Of a DNA stretch of 62,803 nt, positions 25,511 to 33,855 are shown in pieces (positions within the stretch are counted from its first letter, which is position 1; every line of letters starts with the position of its first letter). Source of the stretch: [Mycobacterium] manitobense (GTDB lineage: Bacteria > Actinomycetota > Actinomycetes > Mycobacteriales > Mycobacteriaceae). The notes beneath the pieces were generated by a model. The model searched no databases, was not told the origin of the DNA, and saw nothing but the letters and a program-made list of their open reading frames with translations. The position numbers and the translations under genes were made by a program. The stretch covers positions 1 through 62,803 of the forward strand of contig NZ_JACKSJ010000221.1 in NCBI RefSeq assembly GCF_025821665.1. The letters run 5' to 3'.

Positions 25511-26230
25511 CTACGGCTCGTCCCGCAACACGTATCCGATGCCGCGCACCGTGTGGATCACCCGCGGCAGGCCGTCGCGTTCCAGCTTGCGCCGCAGATA
25601 CGAGATGAACACGTCGGCGACGTTGGTGTCGACGTCGAAGTCGTAACCCCAGACGAGCTCGAGCAGCCGCTGCCGGGACAGCACGACGCCGGCGTTCTCG
25701 GCCAGCACGGTCAGCAGGTCGAACTCCCGCTTGGTGAGCTCCACCCGCTCACCGTCGACGAACACCAGCCGGCGGGCGGTGTCGATGGTCAGCGGCCCCA
25801 CCACCAGCGTGTCCGACGGCTGGTCGGAGTGGCTGGCCCGCCGCAGCAGGGCATGCAGCCGCGCGACGAGCTCACCGAGGTCGAACGGCTTGGTCAGGTA
25901 GTCGTCGGCGCCGGCTTCCAGTCCCGCGATGCGGTCGTTGACCGTGTCGCGCGCCGACAGCACACAGATCGGGATCTCGTTGCCCAGCGCGCGCAGCGCC
26001 GTCACCACCGCGACACCGTCGAGCTCGGGCATCTGGACGTCGAGCACCAGTGCGTCATGGGTTTCGTTGGAGAGCAGCCGCAGCGCCTCCTTGCCGGTCG
26101 CAGCGACCCGGACATCGAATCCCGACAGCCGCAGTCCGCGGGCGACGGAGGTTCGCACGTCCGGGTCGTCGTCGACCATCAGCACTGTGCGGCCCGCGCC
26201 CTCCTGCTGCGCGGGCAGCCCAGTAGCCAC
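25511..26230 (-). CDS. PrrA-like OmpR-family response regulator
   Basis: A 239-residue regulator. The receiver domain (~14-130) has acidic VDDD, phospho-acceptor D64 in LVLDVQMP, and the conserved Lys in YLTKPF. The winged-helix DNA-binding domain (~145-236) shows LTKREFDLLTVLAEN and the recognition-helix region DTNVADVFISYLRRKL. It is the partner of the histidine kinase encoded immediately downstream. It lies between that kinase and a haemophore-like gene in the same orientation (12-nt gap), so it may be co-transcribed with, or control, the haemophore genes; this is inference. Confidence 0.92.
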   Translation of the reverse strand: MATGLPAQQEGAGRTVLMVDDDPDVRTSVARGLRLSGFDVRVAATGKEALRLLSNETHDALVLDVQMPELDGVAVVTALRALGNEIPICVLSARDTVNDRIAGLEAGADDYLTKPFDLGELVARLHALLRRASHSDQPSDTLVVGPLTIDTARRLVFVDGERVELTKREFDLLTVLAENAGVVLSRQRLLELVWGYDFDVDTNVADVFISYLRRKLERDGLPRVIHTVRGIGYVLRDEP

Positions 26231-26242
26231 GCGAACGCTGGC

Positions 26243-26629
26243 TTAGCTGTCGGCGAGGCCGTCGCCGTTGGTGTCGCCGCAGCGATTCTTCAGGTCGACC
26301 AACGGCTGCCGGATGGAGGTCAGTTCGCCCTTCACCACCGGATTGGCGTCGAGGTACTTCTGCACCTCGGTGCGGATCTCCTCGCGCGGCCTGCCCTCGA
26401 GGCTGGTGAAGAAGTTGTTCACGTCCGGGTGGGTGAACAGGTACGCCGACGTCGAGGCGGAGACGCCTGCGGCCACACCGGCCAGATCGGCGGCGGTGCA
26501 GTTCGGCGCCGGCGGTGCCGGCTGGGCCGAGGCCGCGGGCAGCGCACCGAACAACATCGCACCGGCAACCGAGCCAGCGCCGACCGCGCCGGCTACCGCG
26601 CGCCGTGCGGTACGGGCAGAGAGCAACAT
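26243..26629 (-). CDS. secreted haemophore-like haem-binding protein
   Basis: A 128-residue precursor with a signal peptide ending near AASA (about residue 35). It resembles Rv0203, the M. tuberculosis haemophore that passes haem to MmpL3 and MmpL11. The Tyr/His haem-ligand spacing of Rv0203 is kept here as Y63-LFT-H67. Two cysteines (C44, C117) could form a disulfide. The tail GDTNGDGLADS looks like a calcium-type loop. It lies in a same-strand run with a second haemophore-like gene (163 nt upstream) and the PrrA-like gene. Confidence 0.82.
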   Translation of the reverse strand: MLLSARTARRAVAGAVGAGSVAGAMLFGALPAASAQPAPPAPNCTAADLAGVAAGVSASTSAYLFTHPDVNNFFTSLEGRPREEIRTEVQKYLDANPVVKGELTSIRQPLVDLKNRCGDTNGDGLADS

Positions 26630-26792
26630 GGACGAACTCCTTCATCTTGGAGTGGCCGTAACCATGGGCGGTTATCGGTAACGCAAAGCTAATCAGAATC
26701 GGCGGAGAGTTTCCTGCCTTGCGGCCATCCAATATCAAAAACGCGGAATCCGCAGGTCCACGGGCGCTGCCACGGGCTGCGCCGCGCGGTGT

Positions 26793-27326
26793 CTAGCGGT
26801 AGGGACCCGGCAGCGGACCGGTGCCCTGGGTGGCCTGGGTGGCCGCCGACACCGGCGACGACTGGGCCGGCGACAGCGACCCAGGCAGGCGAGGGGTCTG
26901 CGCGCCGGGCAGCGTTGCCGGCGACGTCGCCGTCTGCGACTGTGCCGCCTGCATCAGGCCCATCACCTGCGGAAGGGTGACCGGCAGCTTGCACCGTCCG
27001 GACAGGTTCGTCAGCGGCCGTTGCAGCTCCTGCATGTCCGCGGCGACCTCGGGGTTGGCGTCGAAGTAGCTCTTGAGCGCCGCCAGCGACTGCGGACCGC
27101 CCTGCGACTGCGACGCGGTGGTCAGCGCGGCGTTGGTCTGCGGGTGCGCGTCGAGGTACTCACCGGTGTCGTTGGCGACGGTGCCGATGGTCTTGGCCAC
27201 CTCGCTGGCCGCGCACGGATCGGGTGCCGCGACGGCCGACGGCCCGGTCAGCGCGGCACCTGCCGCTGCGGTGGCGACGAAGGCGGCGAGCAGGCCGCGG
27301 CGCAGCCCGGTGGCGGTGGACTTCAT
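26793..27326 (-). CDS. second secreted haemophore-like protein
   Basis: A 177-residue precursor: a twin-arginine-containing but ordinary-looking signal peptide (~1-34, cut after AVAA), then a helical domain like that of its neighbour. The ligand pair Y57-LDA-H61 and cysteines C38 and C92 line up with those of the first haemophore. It differs in a ~70-residue Pro/Ser/Thr-rich tail. It is divergent from mmpL11, the transporter to which mycobacterial haemophores deliver haem, across a 322-nt gap. Two adjacent paralogs suggest division of labour or different haem affinities. Confidence 0.78.
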   Translation of the reverse strand: MKSTATGLRRGLLAAFVATAAAGAALTGPSAVAAPDPCAASEVAKTIGTVANDTGEYLDAHPQTNAALTTASQSQGGPQSLAALKSYFDANPEVAADMQELQRPLTNLSGRCKLPVTLPQVMGLMQAAQSQTATSPATLPGAQTPRLPGSLSPAQSSPVSAATQATQGTGPLPGPYR

Positions 27327-27648
27327 GGACGCTCCTTACGATTCGCGGACACTCTCGGGCGTCAGACGACGCTTTCGAGGGCCCGGCAAACCTTGCGATC
27401 GGACGGCGTGGTGTCCCCGACCCGACGTACAACCCGGGCACATCTTGCCATCAAGAACCGCGCGGTGCCGAATCCTGACAGCAGACTCGCAGGTGACGGC
27501 CACAACCCGGCGGGCAGGCGCTGTAACGAACGGCGGGCCACCGGGCGATTCCAAGAGCGGGCGAGCGTACCTGATGACGGGGTACGCTCACGCTGAAACA
27601 CAGGGGCAACGCCGGGCACGACATGGGGAGTCCGCCATCCAGCAGTTC
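27327..27648. promoter_or_regulatory. divergent haemophore/mmpL11 control region with inverted repeat
   Basis: This 322-nt gap must carry promoters for the haemophore run (-) and mmpL11 (+). The clearest structure is an inverted repeat with 9-nt arms GAGCGTACC (27563-27571) and GGTACGCTC (27581-27589) around 9 nt, ending 59 nt before the mmpL11 start. It could be an operator or an mRNA hairpin. No ORF in the gap looks coding. I cannot name the regulator; an iron (IdeR-type) box was not recognised. Confidence 0.5.
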
Positions 27649-30585
27649 ATGATGCGCCTCAGCGGCACGCTGCGCAGATTTCGCTGGGCCGTGTTCGCGG
27701 TATGGCTGCTGCTCCTGGTGCCTGCGGTCTACCTCGCCCTGAACCACTCGTCGAATCTGACCGGTGGCGGCTTCGAGGTCGAGGGCTCGCAGTCGCTGCA
27801 CGTGCAGTACGAACTCGAGGACCAGTTCCCGGATCAGGGCGCGTCGCCGCTGGCCCTGGTCGCCTCTCCGCGCGCCGACGCCTCCTACGGCGACATGAAC
27901 GCCGCGGTGGCCCACCTCGAGCAGATCGCCGCGCAGGTGCCCAGCGTCAAGATCATGCCCAACCCGCAGCAGCCCGCGCCCCAGCCGGACCGCCCCTACG
28001 TCCTCACGCTGCAGCTCGGCTTCGACAACAGCGGCGCCACCGACATCGCCAAGCAGCTGCGCAAGAAGGTCGGCATCGACGGCGAGGAGCCCGGCGAGGT
28101 CGAGGGCGGCCGGGTCAAGCTGTACGTCATCGGCCAGGGCGCCCTGGGCGCCGCGGCGTCGGAGGCCATCAAGACCGACATCGGCCAGGCCGAGAAGTGG
28201 AACCTGCCGATCGTGTTGATCGTGCTGCTGGCGGTGTTCGGCTCGCTGGCGGCCGCGGCGGTCCCGCTCGTCTTCGGCCTGTGCACCGTGGTGGTCACGA
28301 TGGGCGTGGTCTATGCGCTGTCGACGGTGACCACCATGTCGGTGTTCGTCGCCTCCACGGTGTCGATGTTCGGCATCGCGCTGGCCATCGACTACTCCCT
28401 GTTCATCCTCATGCGCTTCCGCGAGGAACTGCGCGCCGGCCGAGACCCGCAGCAGGCGGCCGACGCGGCGATGGCGACTTCCGGGCTGGCCGTGGTGCTG
28501 TCCGGGCTGACGGTCATCGCCTCGGTCACCGGCATCTATCTCATCGACACCCCGGTGCTGGTCTCGATGGCCACCGGCGCGATCCTCGCGGTGGCCGTGG
28601 CGGTGCTGGCCTCGACCACGCTGACACCCGCCGTGCTGGCGACGTTCGGGCGGTCGGCGGCCAAGCGATCGTCCTACCTGCATTGGTCCCGACGGCCCGA
28701 CGTCGCCCAGTCCCGGTTCTGGACCCGCTGGACCGGCTGGGTCATGCGGCGGCCGTGGATCGCCGCGCTGGGAGCCACCGCGCTGCTGCTGGTGCTCGCG
28801 GCGCCGGCCTTCTCGATGCAACTCGGCAACAGCATGCAGCGGCAGTTCGAACCCACCCACGAGATCCGGGGCGGCGTCAACGCGGCGGCCGAGGCGCTCG
28901 GAGCCGGCGCCCTGGGCCCGGTGCGCGTGCTGGTCGGCTTCCCCGGCGGCGACGCCGCGGGCACGAACAACGCCAACATCATCGACACCGTGCGCCAGGA
29001 GATGGCCAAGGCGCCGAACATCATGTCGGTCTCCCCGCCGGTGTTCTCCGCCGACAACAGGAGCGCGCTGCTCTCGGCTGTGCTATCGGTGGACCCGGAG
29101 GACAACGGCGCCCGCCAGACCGTGGACTGGATGCGCGAGAAGCTGCCTCCGGTGGCGGGTGAGGGCGTCAACATCGACGTCGGCGGGCCGACCGCGCTGA
29201 TCAAGGACTTCGACGACCAGGTGTCGGCGAAACAGCCGCTGGTGTTCGCCTTCGTCTCCCTGATCGCGTTCCTGATGTTGCTGATCTCGATCCGGTCGGT
29301 GGTGCTCGCCCTCAAGGGCGTGCTGATGACCGTGCTCTCGGTGGCCGCCGCGTACGGCAGCCTCGTCGTGGTGTTCCAGTGGGGCTGGTTCGAGGCCCTG
29401 GGATTCGAGAGGATCCCGTCGCTGGACAGCACCATTCCGCCATTGGTGCTGGCGATGACGTTCGGCCTGTCGATGGACTACGAGATCTTCCTGCTCACCC
29501 GCATCCGGGAGCGGTTCCTGCAGACCGGCAACACCCGCGACGCCGTCGCCTACGGCGTCAGCACCAGCGCCCGCACCATCACCAGCGCGGCGCTGATCAT
29601 GATCGCGGTGTTCATCGGCTTCGCCTTCGCCGGCATGCCGCTCGTCGCGCAGCTCGGGGTGGCGTGCGCGGTGGCGATCGCCGTCGACGCGACCGTGGTG
29701 CGGCTGGTGCTGGTGCCGGCCTTGATGGCGATGTTCGACCAGTGGAACTGGTGGCTGCCGAGCTGGCTCGATCGGCTGCTGCCGTCGGTCGACTTCGAGA
29801 AGCCGCTGCCCAAGGTCGAGATCGACGACCTGGTCATCATCCCCGACGACATCTCGGCGCTCGGCCCGAGCGGCGCGGACCTACGGATGATGGTCCGGTC
29901 TGCCGCACGCCTGAAAAACCTTGCGCCACAGACGATCACCGTGGCCGATCCATTGGCGTTCAGTGGTTGCCAGCCGATCAAGCAGGCGATGCGCCGGGTC
30001 CGCGGCGCGGACACCTCGAGGATCCGGACGGCCGCCAGGGTGGGCGGCGGCCGCAACGGGCGCAACGGCTCCGACGGTAACGGCAGGACGGTGCGCACCA
30101 CGCTGCCCGTGCATCCGGTGACGATGTGGCGGGGCCGGCTGTCGGTGGCGCTCGACGCCCTGGAGACCGAGGCCGACACCGACCGGCCGCCGGTCGAGCG
30201 GCGCAGCCCGGTGGAGACCACCAACGTCCAGCTGCCGACCGGCGACCGGTTGCAGATCCCGACCGGTGCCGAGACGTTGCGCCTGGCGAGCTACCTGATC
30301 ATGTGCCGGAACAGCAGCCATGACTACGCAGAGTTTGCCGATCTGGTCGAGTCCATGGAAACTCAAACCGCCGCTGTGGTGCTGGCCGGGATGGACCGGT
30401 ACTACTGTGGGCAGCACGCGAGAAAGCAGTGGGTGGCCACCCAGCTGGTGCGCCGCCTGGCCGACCCGCAGCCGTCCGACGAGCACGATTCGGTGATGTC
30501 GGACCCGGATGCGGAGGCCGACTGGGCCACGGTCAGGCAGCGCTGCCTGTCGGTGGCCGTGGCCATGCTGGAGGAGGCGAGGTGA
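27649..30585 (+). CDS. mmpL11: MmpL11 RND lipid transporter
   Basis: A 978-residue RND protein. MmpL11 exports mycolic-acid wax ester and long-chain triacylglycerol and takes part in haem uptake. The N-terminus (MMRLSGTLRRFRW, then LTGGGFEVEGSQSL) agrees with M. tuberculosis Rv0202c, which fixes the start at 27649 although the frame is open much further upstream. Proton-relay pairs: D248-Y249 (LAIDYSLF) and the LSMDYEIF motif of the second half. A cytosolic C-terminal region (~735-978) ends with a helical domain bearing cysteines (LIMCRNSS, YYCGQH). The stop overlaps the next start (GTGA). Confidence 0.95.
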   Translation: MMRLSGTLRRFRWAVFAVWLLLLVPAVYLALNHSSNLTGGGFEVEGSQSLHVQYELEDQFPDQGASPLALVASPRADASYGDMNAAVAHLEQIAAQVPSVKIMPNPQQPAPQPDRPYVLTLQLGFDNSGATDIAKQLRKKVGIDGEEPGEVEGGRVKLYVIGQGALGAAASEAIKTDIGQAEKWNLPIVLIVLLAVFGSLAAAAVPLVFGLCTVVVTMGVVYALSTVTTMSVFVASTVSMFGIALAIDYSLFILMRFREELRAGRDPQQAADAAMATSGLAVVLSGLTVIASVTGIYLIDTPVLVSMATGAILAVAVAVLASTTLTPAVLATFGRSAAKRSSYLHWSRRPDVAQSRFWTRWTGWVMRRPWIAALGATALLLVLAAPAFSMQLGNSMQRQFEPTHEIRGGVNAAAEALGAGALGPVRVLVGFPGGDAAGTNNANIIDTVRQEMAKAPNIMSVSPPVFSADNRSALLSAVLSVDPEDNGARQTVDWMREKLPPVAGEGVNIDVGGPTALIKDFDDQVSAKQPLVFAFVSLIAFLMLLISIRSVVLALKGVLMTVLSVAAAYGSLVVVFQWGWFEALGFERIPSLDSTIPPLVLAMTFGLSMDYEIFLLTRIRERFLQTGNTRDAVAYGVSTSARTITSAALIMIAVFIGFAFAGMPLVAQLGVACAVAIAVDATVVRLVLVPALMAMFDQWNWWLPSWLDRLLPSVDFEKPLPKVEIDDLVIIPDDISALGPSGADLRMMVRSAARLKNLAPQTITVADPLAFSGCQPIKQAMRRVRGADTSRIRTAARVGGGRNGRNGSDGNGRTVRTTLPVHPVTMWRGRLSVALDALETEADTDRPPVERRSPVETTNVQLPTGDRLQIPTGAETLRLASYLIMCRNSSHDYAEFADLVESMETQTAAVVLAGMDRYYCGQHARKQWVATQLVRRLADPQPSDEHDSVMSDPDAEADWATVRQRCLSVAVAMLEEAR

Positions 30586-31109
30586 CGGTGACACCGGACG
30601 TGCGGGAATTCCGCCGCGATCCCGGTCCTCCGCGTGGCCGCCCGACGCCGCCCCGGCGGGCCCCGGTCGACGAGCGCCCTGTCGAGTTCTGGTCCACCGC
30701 AGCGATCCGCGCCGCGCTGGAAACCGACGACCTGACCGTCTGGCAGCGCATCGTCACCGCGATCAAGCGCGATCCCTACGGCCGCACGGCCCGTCAGGTC
30801 GAAGAGGTGCTGGACAAGGCGCGGCCCTACGGCGTGTCCAAGGCGCTGGCCGAGGTGCTGGTGCGCACCCGTGAGCAGCTCGAGGCCGACGAACGCACCG
30901 AGGTGGCGCGGCATGTCCGGCTGCTGCTGAAGCGCTCCGGCCTGTCCCCTCAGGAGTTCGCGTCGCGAATCGGTGTGCACGCCACGGACTTCGGCGCCTT
31001 CCTCGAAGGCCGCACCAGCCCGTCGGCGTCGCTGATGATCCGCATGCGCCGGTTGTCGGACCGGTTCGCGAAGATGGCTCGCCCGCAGCAGCAGGGCAGC
31101 CCGGACTGA
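30582..31109 (+). CDS. HTH-containing conserved protein (Rv0201c-like)
   Basis: A 175-residue protein with a basic, Pro/Arg-rich N-terminus, a helical middle, and a C-terminal helix-turn-helix of the Xre type (LLLKRSGLSPQEFASRIGV, followed by EGRTSPSASLMIRM). It starts with GTG in a GTGA overlap with mmpL11, so it is translationally coupled to that transporter, as in M. tuberculosis. A second GTG six bases later is possible. It could regulate the mmpL11 locus; no operator was identified. Confidence 0.75.
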   Translation: MTVTPDVREFRRDPGPPRGRPTPPRRAPVDERPVEFWSTAAIRAALETDDLTVWQRIVTAIKRDPYGRTARQVEEVLDKARPYGVSKALAEVLVRTREQLEADERTEVARHVRLLLKRSGLSPQEFASRIGVHATDFGAFLEGRTSPSASLMIRMRRLSDRFAKMARPQQQGSPD

Positions 31110-31135
31110 AGCCCGGCGGCGCTCCCGCGTCCTTC

Positions 31136-31810
31136 GTGCTCGTGCCGGGCGGGGGCGGCAGCGCGTGGGACTGGCACCGGGTGGCGCCGCTCCTCGAGTC
31201 GGTCGGCATGCACGCCGTCGCGGTCGAGCTGCCCACCCACGACGACACCGCCGACCTGTTCATCTACGCCGACGTCGTGCGCGCGGCGGCACGCGACATC
31301 CCGCGACCGCTGGTCCTCGTCGGGCACTCGATGGGCGCCTACACCGTTCCCATCGCGGCGGCCGGTCTCGAGCCCGCGCTGCTGGTGCTGGTCAACCCGA
31401 TGGTGCCCGCGGCCGGTGAGACGGCAAGGCAGTGGTGGGAGGCCACCGGACAGCCCGCCGCGATGGCCGCACTCTTCGAACGGCTCGGGTTCGGCGGCAG
31501 GGCATTCGATCCCGACGAGGACTTCTTCCACGACGTGCCCGAGGCGGTGCGGGCCGAGGCGGCGAACGCGCCGGAGCCCGCGCAGTCCGACACGCCGTTC
31601 GATCAGCCCTGGCCACTCGACCGCTGGCCGGACGTACCGACCGCCGTGCTGGCCGGCCGCGACGACCGGCTGTTCCCGCTGGAATTCCAGCGACGGCTGG
31701 CCCGGGAACGGCTGGGGCTCGACATCGAGGAGCTGCCGGGCGGGCACATGGTGGCGTTGAGCAGACCGGAGGAGTTGGCCGGCCGGTTGTTGGGAATGCT
31801 GAGGCCATGA
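31136..31810 (+). CDS. alpha/beta hydrolase
   Basis: A hydrolase of about 224 residues. Visible elements: oxyanion region VPGGGGSAWDW, nucleophile elbow VGHSMGAY, the acid-bearing loop VLAGRDDRLFP and the catalytic His in GGHMVALS. The family includes esterases and C-C hydrolases; the substrate is unknown. GTG at 31136 would begin inside the first beta strand (FVLVPG), so the real start may be a few residues upstream; the only candidate is CTG at 31106, overlapping the previous stop as CTGA. The stop overlaps the CoA-binding gene (ATGA). Confidence 0.83.
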   Translation: MLVPGGGGSAWDWHRVAPLLESVGMHAVAVELPTHDDTADLFIYADVVRAAARDIPRPLVLVGHSMGAYTVPIAAAGLEPALLVLVNPMVPAAGETARQWWEATGQPAAMAALFERLGFGGRAFDPDEDFFHDVPEAVRAEAANAPEPAQSDTPFDQPWPLDRWPDVPTAVLAGRDDRLFPLEFQRRLARERLGLDIEELPGGHMVALSRPEELAGRLLGMLRP

Positions 31811-32241
31811 CGAGCTCCGGCGAATGGACCGAACCCGAAGCCGACGATCTGCGGCGCATCCTGGCCGAGACCCGCACCGTGGCGATCGTCGGCGCCTCCG
31901 CGAACCCGATGCGCCCCAGCTACGGCGTGTGGGAGTCGCTGCGAGCGTCGAGCCACTACGAGCTGTACCTGGTCAACCCGACGATCACCGACGTCGACGG
32001 CGTGCCCGCCTACCCGTCGCTGGCCGATCTTCCGGTGGTGCCCGACATGGTCGACGTGTTCCGCCGCAGTGAGGAACTGCCCGCGGTGCTGCGTGACGTG
32101 CTCGCCCTCGACCCGCGGCCGAAGACGCTGTGGCTGCAGCAGGGGTTGTGGGACGAGCAGGTGGCCCGCGACGGCGCGGCGGCCGGATTGCAGGTCGTGA
32201 TGGACCGCTGCCTCAAGGTCGACTACGCCCGCTACCGCTAG
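31807..32241 (+). CDS. CoA-binding domain protein (YccU-like)
   Basis: A 144-residue protein that is essentially one CoA_binding (Rossmann-like) domain: VAIVGASANPMRPSYGVW near the start, LVNPTITDVDGVPAYPSL in the middle and MDRCLKVDYARY at the end. Such small proteins bind CoA or acyl-CoA; their role is not settled. It is the last gene of the mmpL11 run (4-nt overlap upstream), and its TAG stop is shared as CTAG with the convergent SDR gene. Confidence 0.87.
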   Translation: MTSSGEWTEPEADDLRRILAETRTVAIVGASANPMRPSYGVWESLRASSHYELYLVNPTITDVDGVPAYPSLADLPVVPDMVDVFRRSEELPAVLRDVLALDPRPKTLWLQQGLWDEQVARDGAAAGLQVVMDRCLKVDYARYR

Positions 32242-33143
32242 CGGCTTCGGCCTGGCCGGTACGCGCCGCCGTCGATGTCCTGGACCAGGGTGGGTCCGGT
32301 GGGCGTCCAGCCCAGGAGTTGTTGCGTTGCAGCACTACTCGCGGCCATGTCGGCACTGAAGAACCCACCGATCCAGCCGAAGTGCTCGTCGACGCGATCG
32401 GCTGGGATGGCTGCGACGGGCAGATCGAATGCGCGGCCGATCGCCTCGGCGATCACCCGGGTGGGGATCCCTTCCTCGGCGACGGCGTGCAGCCGGGCGC
32501 CGGCGGGCGCCTTGTCGAGGCCGAGCACGACCATCCGCGCGGCGTCGGCGACGTGCACTGCGGCCCAGCGGTTGAGTCCGTCGCCGGGGTAGCCGGACAC
32601 GCCTCGATCGCGGGCGATCTGGCACAGGGTGGCGATGAAGCCATGGTCGCCGGTGCCGTGTGTGGTGGGCGCGAAGCGCAGCGCCACCGATCGGACTCCG
32701 CGGTCGGCGAAGTCGAGCAGCAGGTTCTCGCTGCCGCCCCGCGCCGACTCGGGGCCGTGGAACGGCGAGGCGTCGCCCTCCGTCGCCACCCGGCCATCGG
32801 TCAGACCGGCCAGTCCCGACGCGAGCAGGAACGGCTTGCCGGTGTCGACGAGCGCTTCTCCGATGGTCTGCGTGGTGGCTCGTGCGGCGGCGTTGGTGCC
32901 CGCCATGTCCGCCCAGTCGTGCTTGTTGGCGAGGTGGATGACGGCGTCGGCGTCCCGGGCCCCGGATCGGATGGCGTCCAGATCGTCGAGGTCGCCGCGG
33001 CGAACCTCGACGCCCTTGGCCTCGAGCGCAGCTGCGGACGCGTCGGAGCGGGCCAGCCCGTTGACGGCGTGGCCGTTGAGCAACAGTTCGTCGACGACGG
33101 CGCTGCCGATCCAACCGGAAGCTCCGGTGATGAAGACGTGCAC
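32238..33143 (-). CDS. extended SDR-type NAD(P)-dependent oxidoreductase
   Basis: A 301-residue protein of the NAD-dependent epimerase/dehydratase superfamily. The nucleotide site is FITGASGWIGSAV at the N-terminus, with GDLDD (adenine-binding Asp) near residue 50 and HLANKHDW near 70. The usual YxxxK catalytic pair is not evident where expected, placing it with atypical NAD(P)-binding reductases. It is divergent from a TetR gene with two palindromes in the 86-nt gap, so it is probably the TetR target. Confidence 0.85.
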   Translation of the reverse strand: MHVFITGASGWIGSAVVDELLLNGHAVNGLARSDASAAALEAKGVEVRRGDLDDLDAIRSGARDADAVIHLANKHDWADMAGTNAAARATTQTIGEALVDTGKPFLLASGLAGLTDGRVATEGDASPFHGPESARGGSENLLLDFADRGVRSVALRFAPTTHGTGDHGFIATLCQIARDRGVSGYPGDGLNRWAAVHVADAARMVVLGLDKAPAGARLHAVAEEGIPTRVIAEAIGRAFDLPVAAIPADRVDEHFGWIGGFFSADMAASSAATQQLLGWTPTGPTLVQDIDGGAYRPGRSR

Positions 33144-33160
33144 GGTGAATCTCCTCAGGT

Positions 33161-33213
33161 GATGTCAGTTGCTGACATCTCCGACGCTACACGTGAGGTC
33201 AGTTACTGTCATC
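33161..33213. promoter_or_regulatory. two operator-like palindromes between SDR and tetR
   Basis: GATGTCAGTTGCTGACATC (33161-33179) is a perfect palindrome around TTG, and GAGGTCAGTTACTGTCATC (33195-33213) is an imperfect copy around TTA. Their centres are 34 bp apart. The second ends 16 nt before the tetR start, so binding would block both divergent promoters. Confidence 0.8.
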
Positions 33214-33229
33214 ACTTAGACTGCTCCCC

Positions 33230-33805
33230 ATGGTCAGGTGGGTGCCGGGAACTCGGGAGCGGCTTCAGGACGCCGCGCTCGACCTGTTCGCCGCCCGTGG
33301 CTACGAGCAGACGACGGCCACCGACATCGCCCAGGCCGTCGGCCTCACCGAGCGCACGTTCTTCCGCCACTTCAGCGACAAGCGCGAGGTGCTCTTCCAC
33401 GGCCAGCAGGCGTTGACCGACGCCTTCCTGGCCGGGCTGGACGACGCACCCCCCGATGCGTCGCCGATCGACTTGGCGGTCAGCGCACTGCGGTCGTCAT
33501 CGAGTTTCTTCGACGACGAGCGCCGGCCGCACTCCCGCAAGCGCCAGTCCGTCATCGACGACAACCCCGCCCTTCGAGAGCGCGAGGCGCTCAAGCTCGT
33601 CGGGCTCGGCCGCGCCCTGGGCGACGCGCTGCGAAACCGCGGCGTCGACGACATGGCGGCGGACGTGGCGGCCCAGATCGCCGTCATGGCGTTCGGCATC
33701 GCGTTCGCGCACTGGATCGCCGAGGGCGAGCGGCGGTCGTTCGAGGCCATCGCCATGGACGTCGTCCGCGAAGTGAGCGCCGTGGCAGGCGAACTCGACC
33801 GCTAG
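33230..33805 (+). CDS. TetR-family transcriptional regulator
   Basis: A 191-residue regulator with an N-terminal TetR helix-turn-helix (AALDLFAARGYEQTTATDIA, then LTERTFFRHFSDKREVLF, about 13-59) and a helical ligand-binding domain. It is divergent from the SDR gene and presumably represses both itself and that gene through the palindromes between them. The inducer is unknown. An ATG start at 33230 lies close behind the second palindrome, leaving a very short leader. Confidence 0.92.
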   Translation: MVRWVPGTRERLQDAALDLFAARGYEQTTATDIAQAVGLTERTFFRHFSDKREVLFHGQQALTDAFLAGLDDAPPDASPIDLAVSALRSSSSFFDDERRPHSRKRQSVIDDNPALREREALKLVGLGRALGDALRNRGVDDMAADVAAQIAVMAFGIAFAHWIAEGERRSFEAIAMDVVREVSAVAGELDR

Positions 33806-33806
33806 C

Positions 33807-33855
33807 GAGTTCGGCGCGTTTTCAATCGCTGTGCGAACGTTTCCGCGCCGAGATC
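33807..33855. terminator. second copy of the palindromic terminator element
   Basis: The right arm (33832-33855), read on the minus strand, matches the left arm of the 20116-20164 element at 22 of 24 bases. The two arms here pair less well (15 of 24, with the GCGCGCC-type core intact). Like the first element it fills the gap between convergent genes, here tetR and omamB. Confidence 0.62.
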
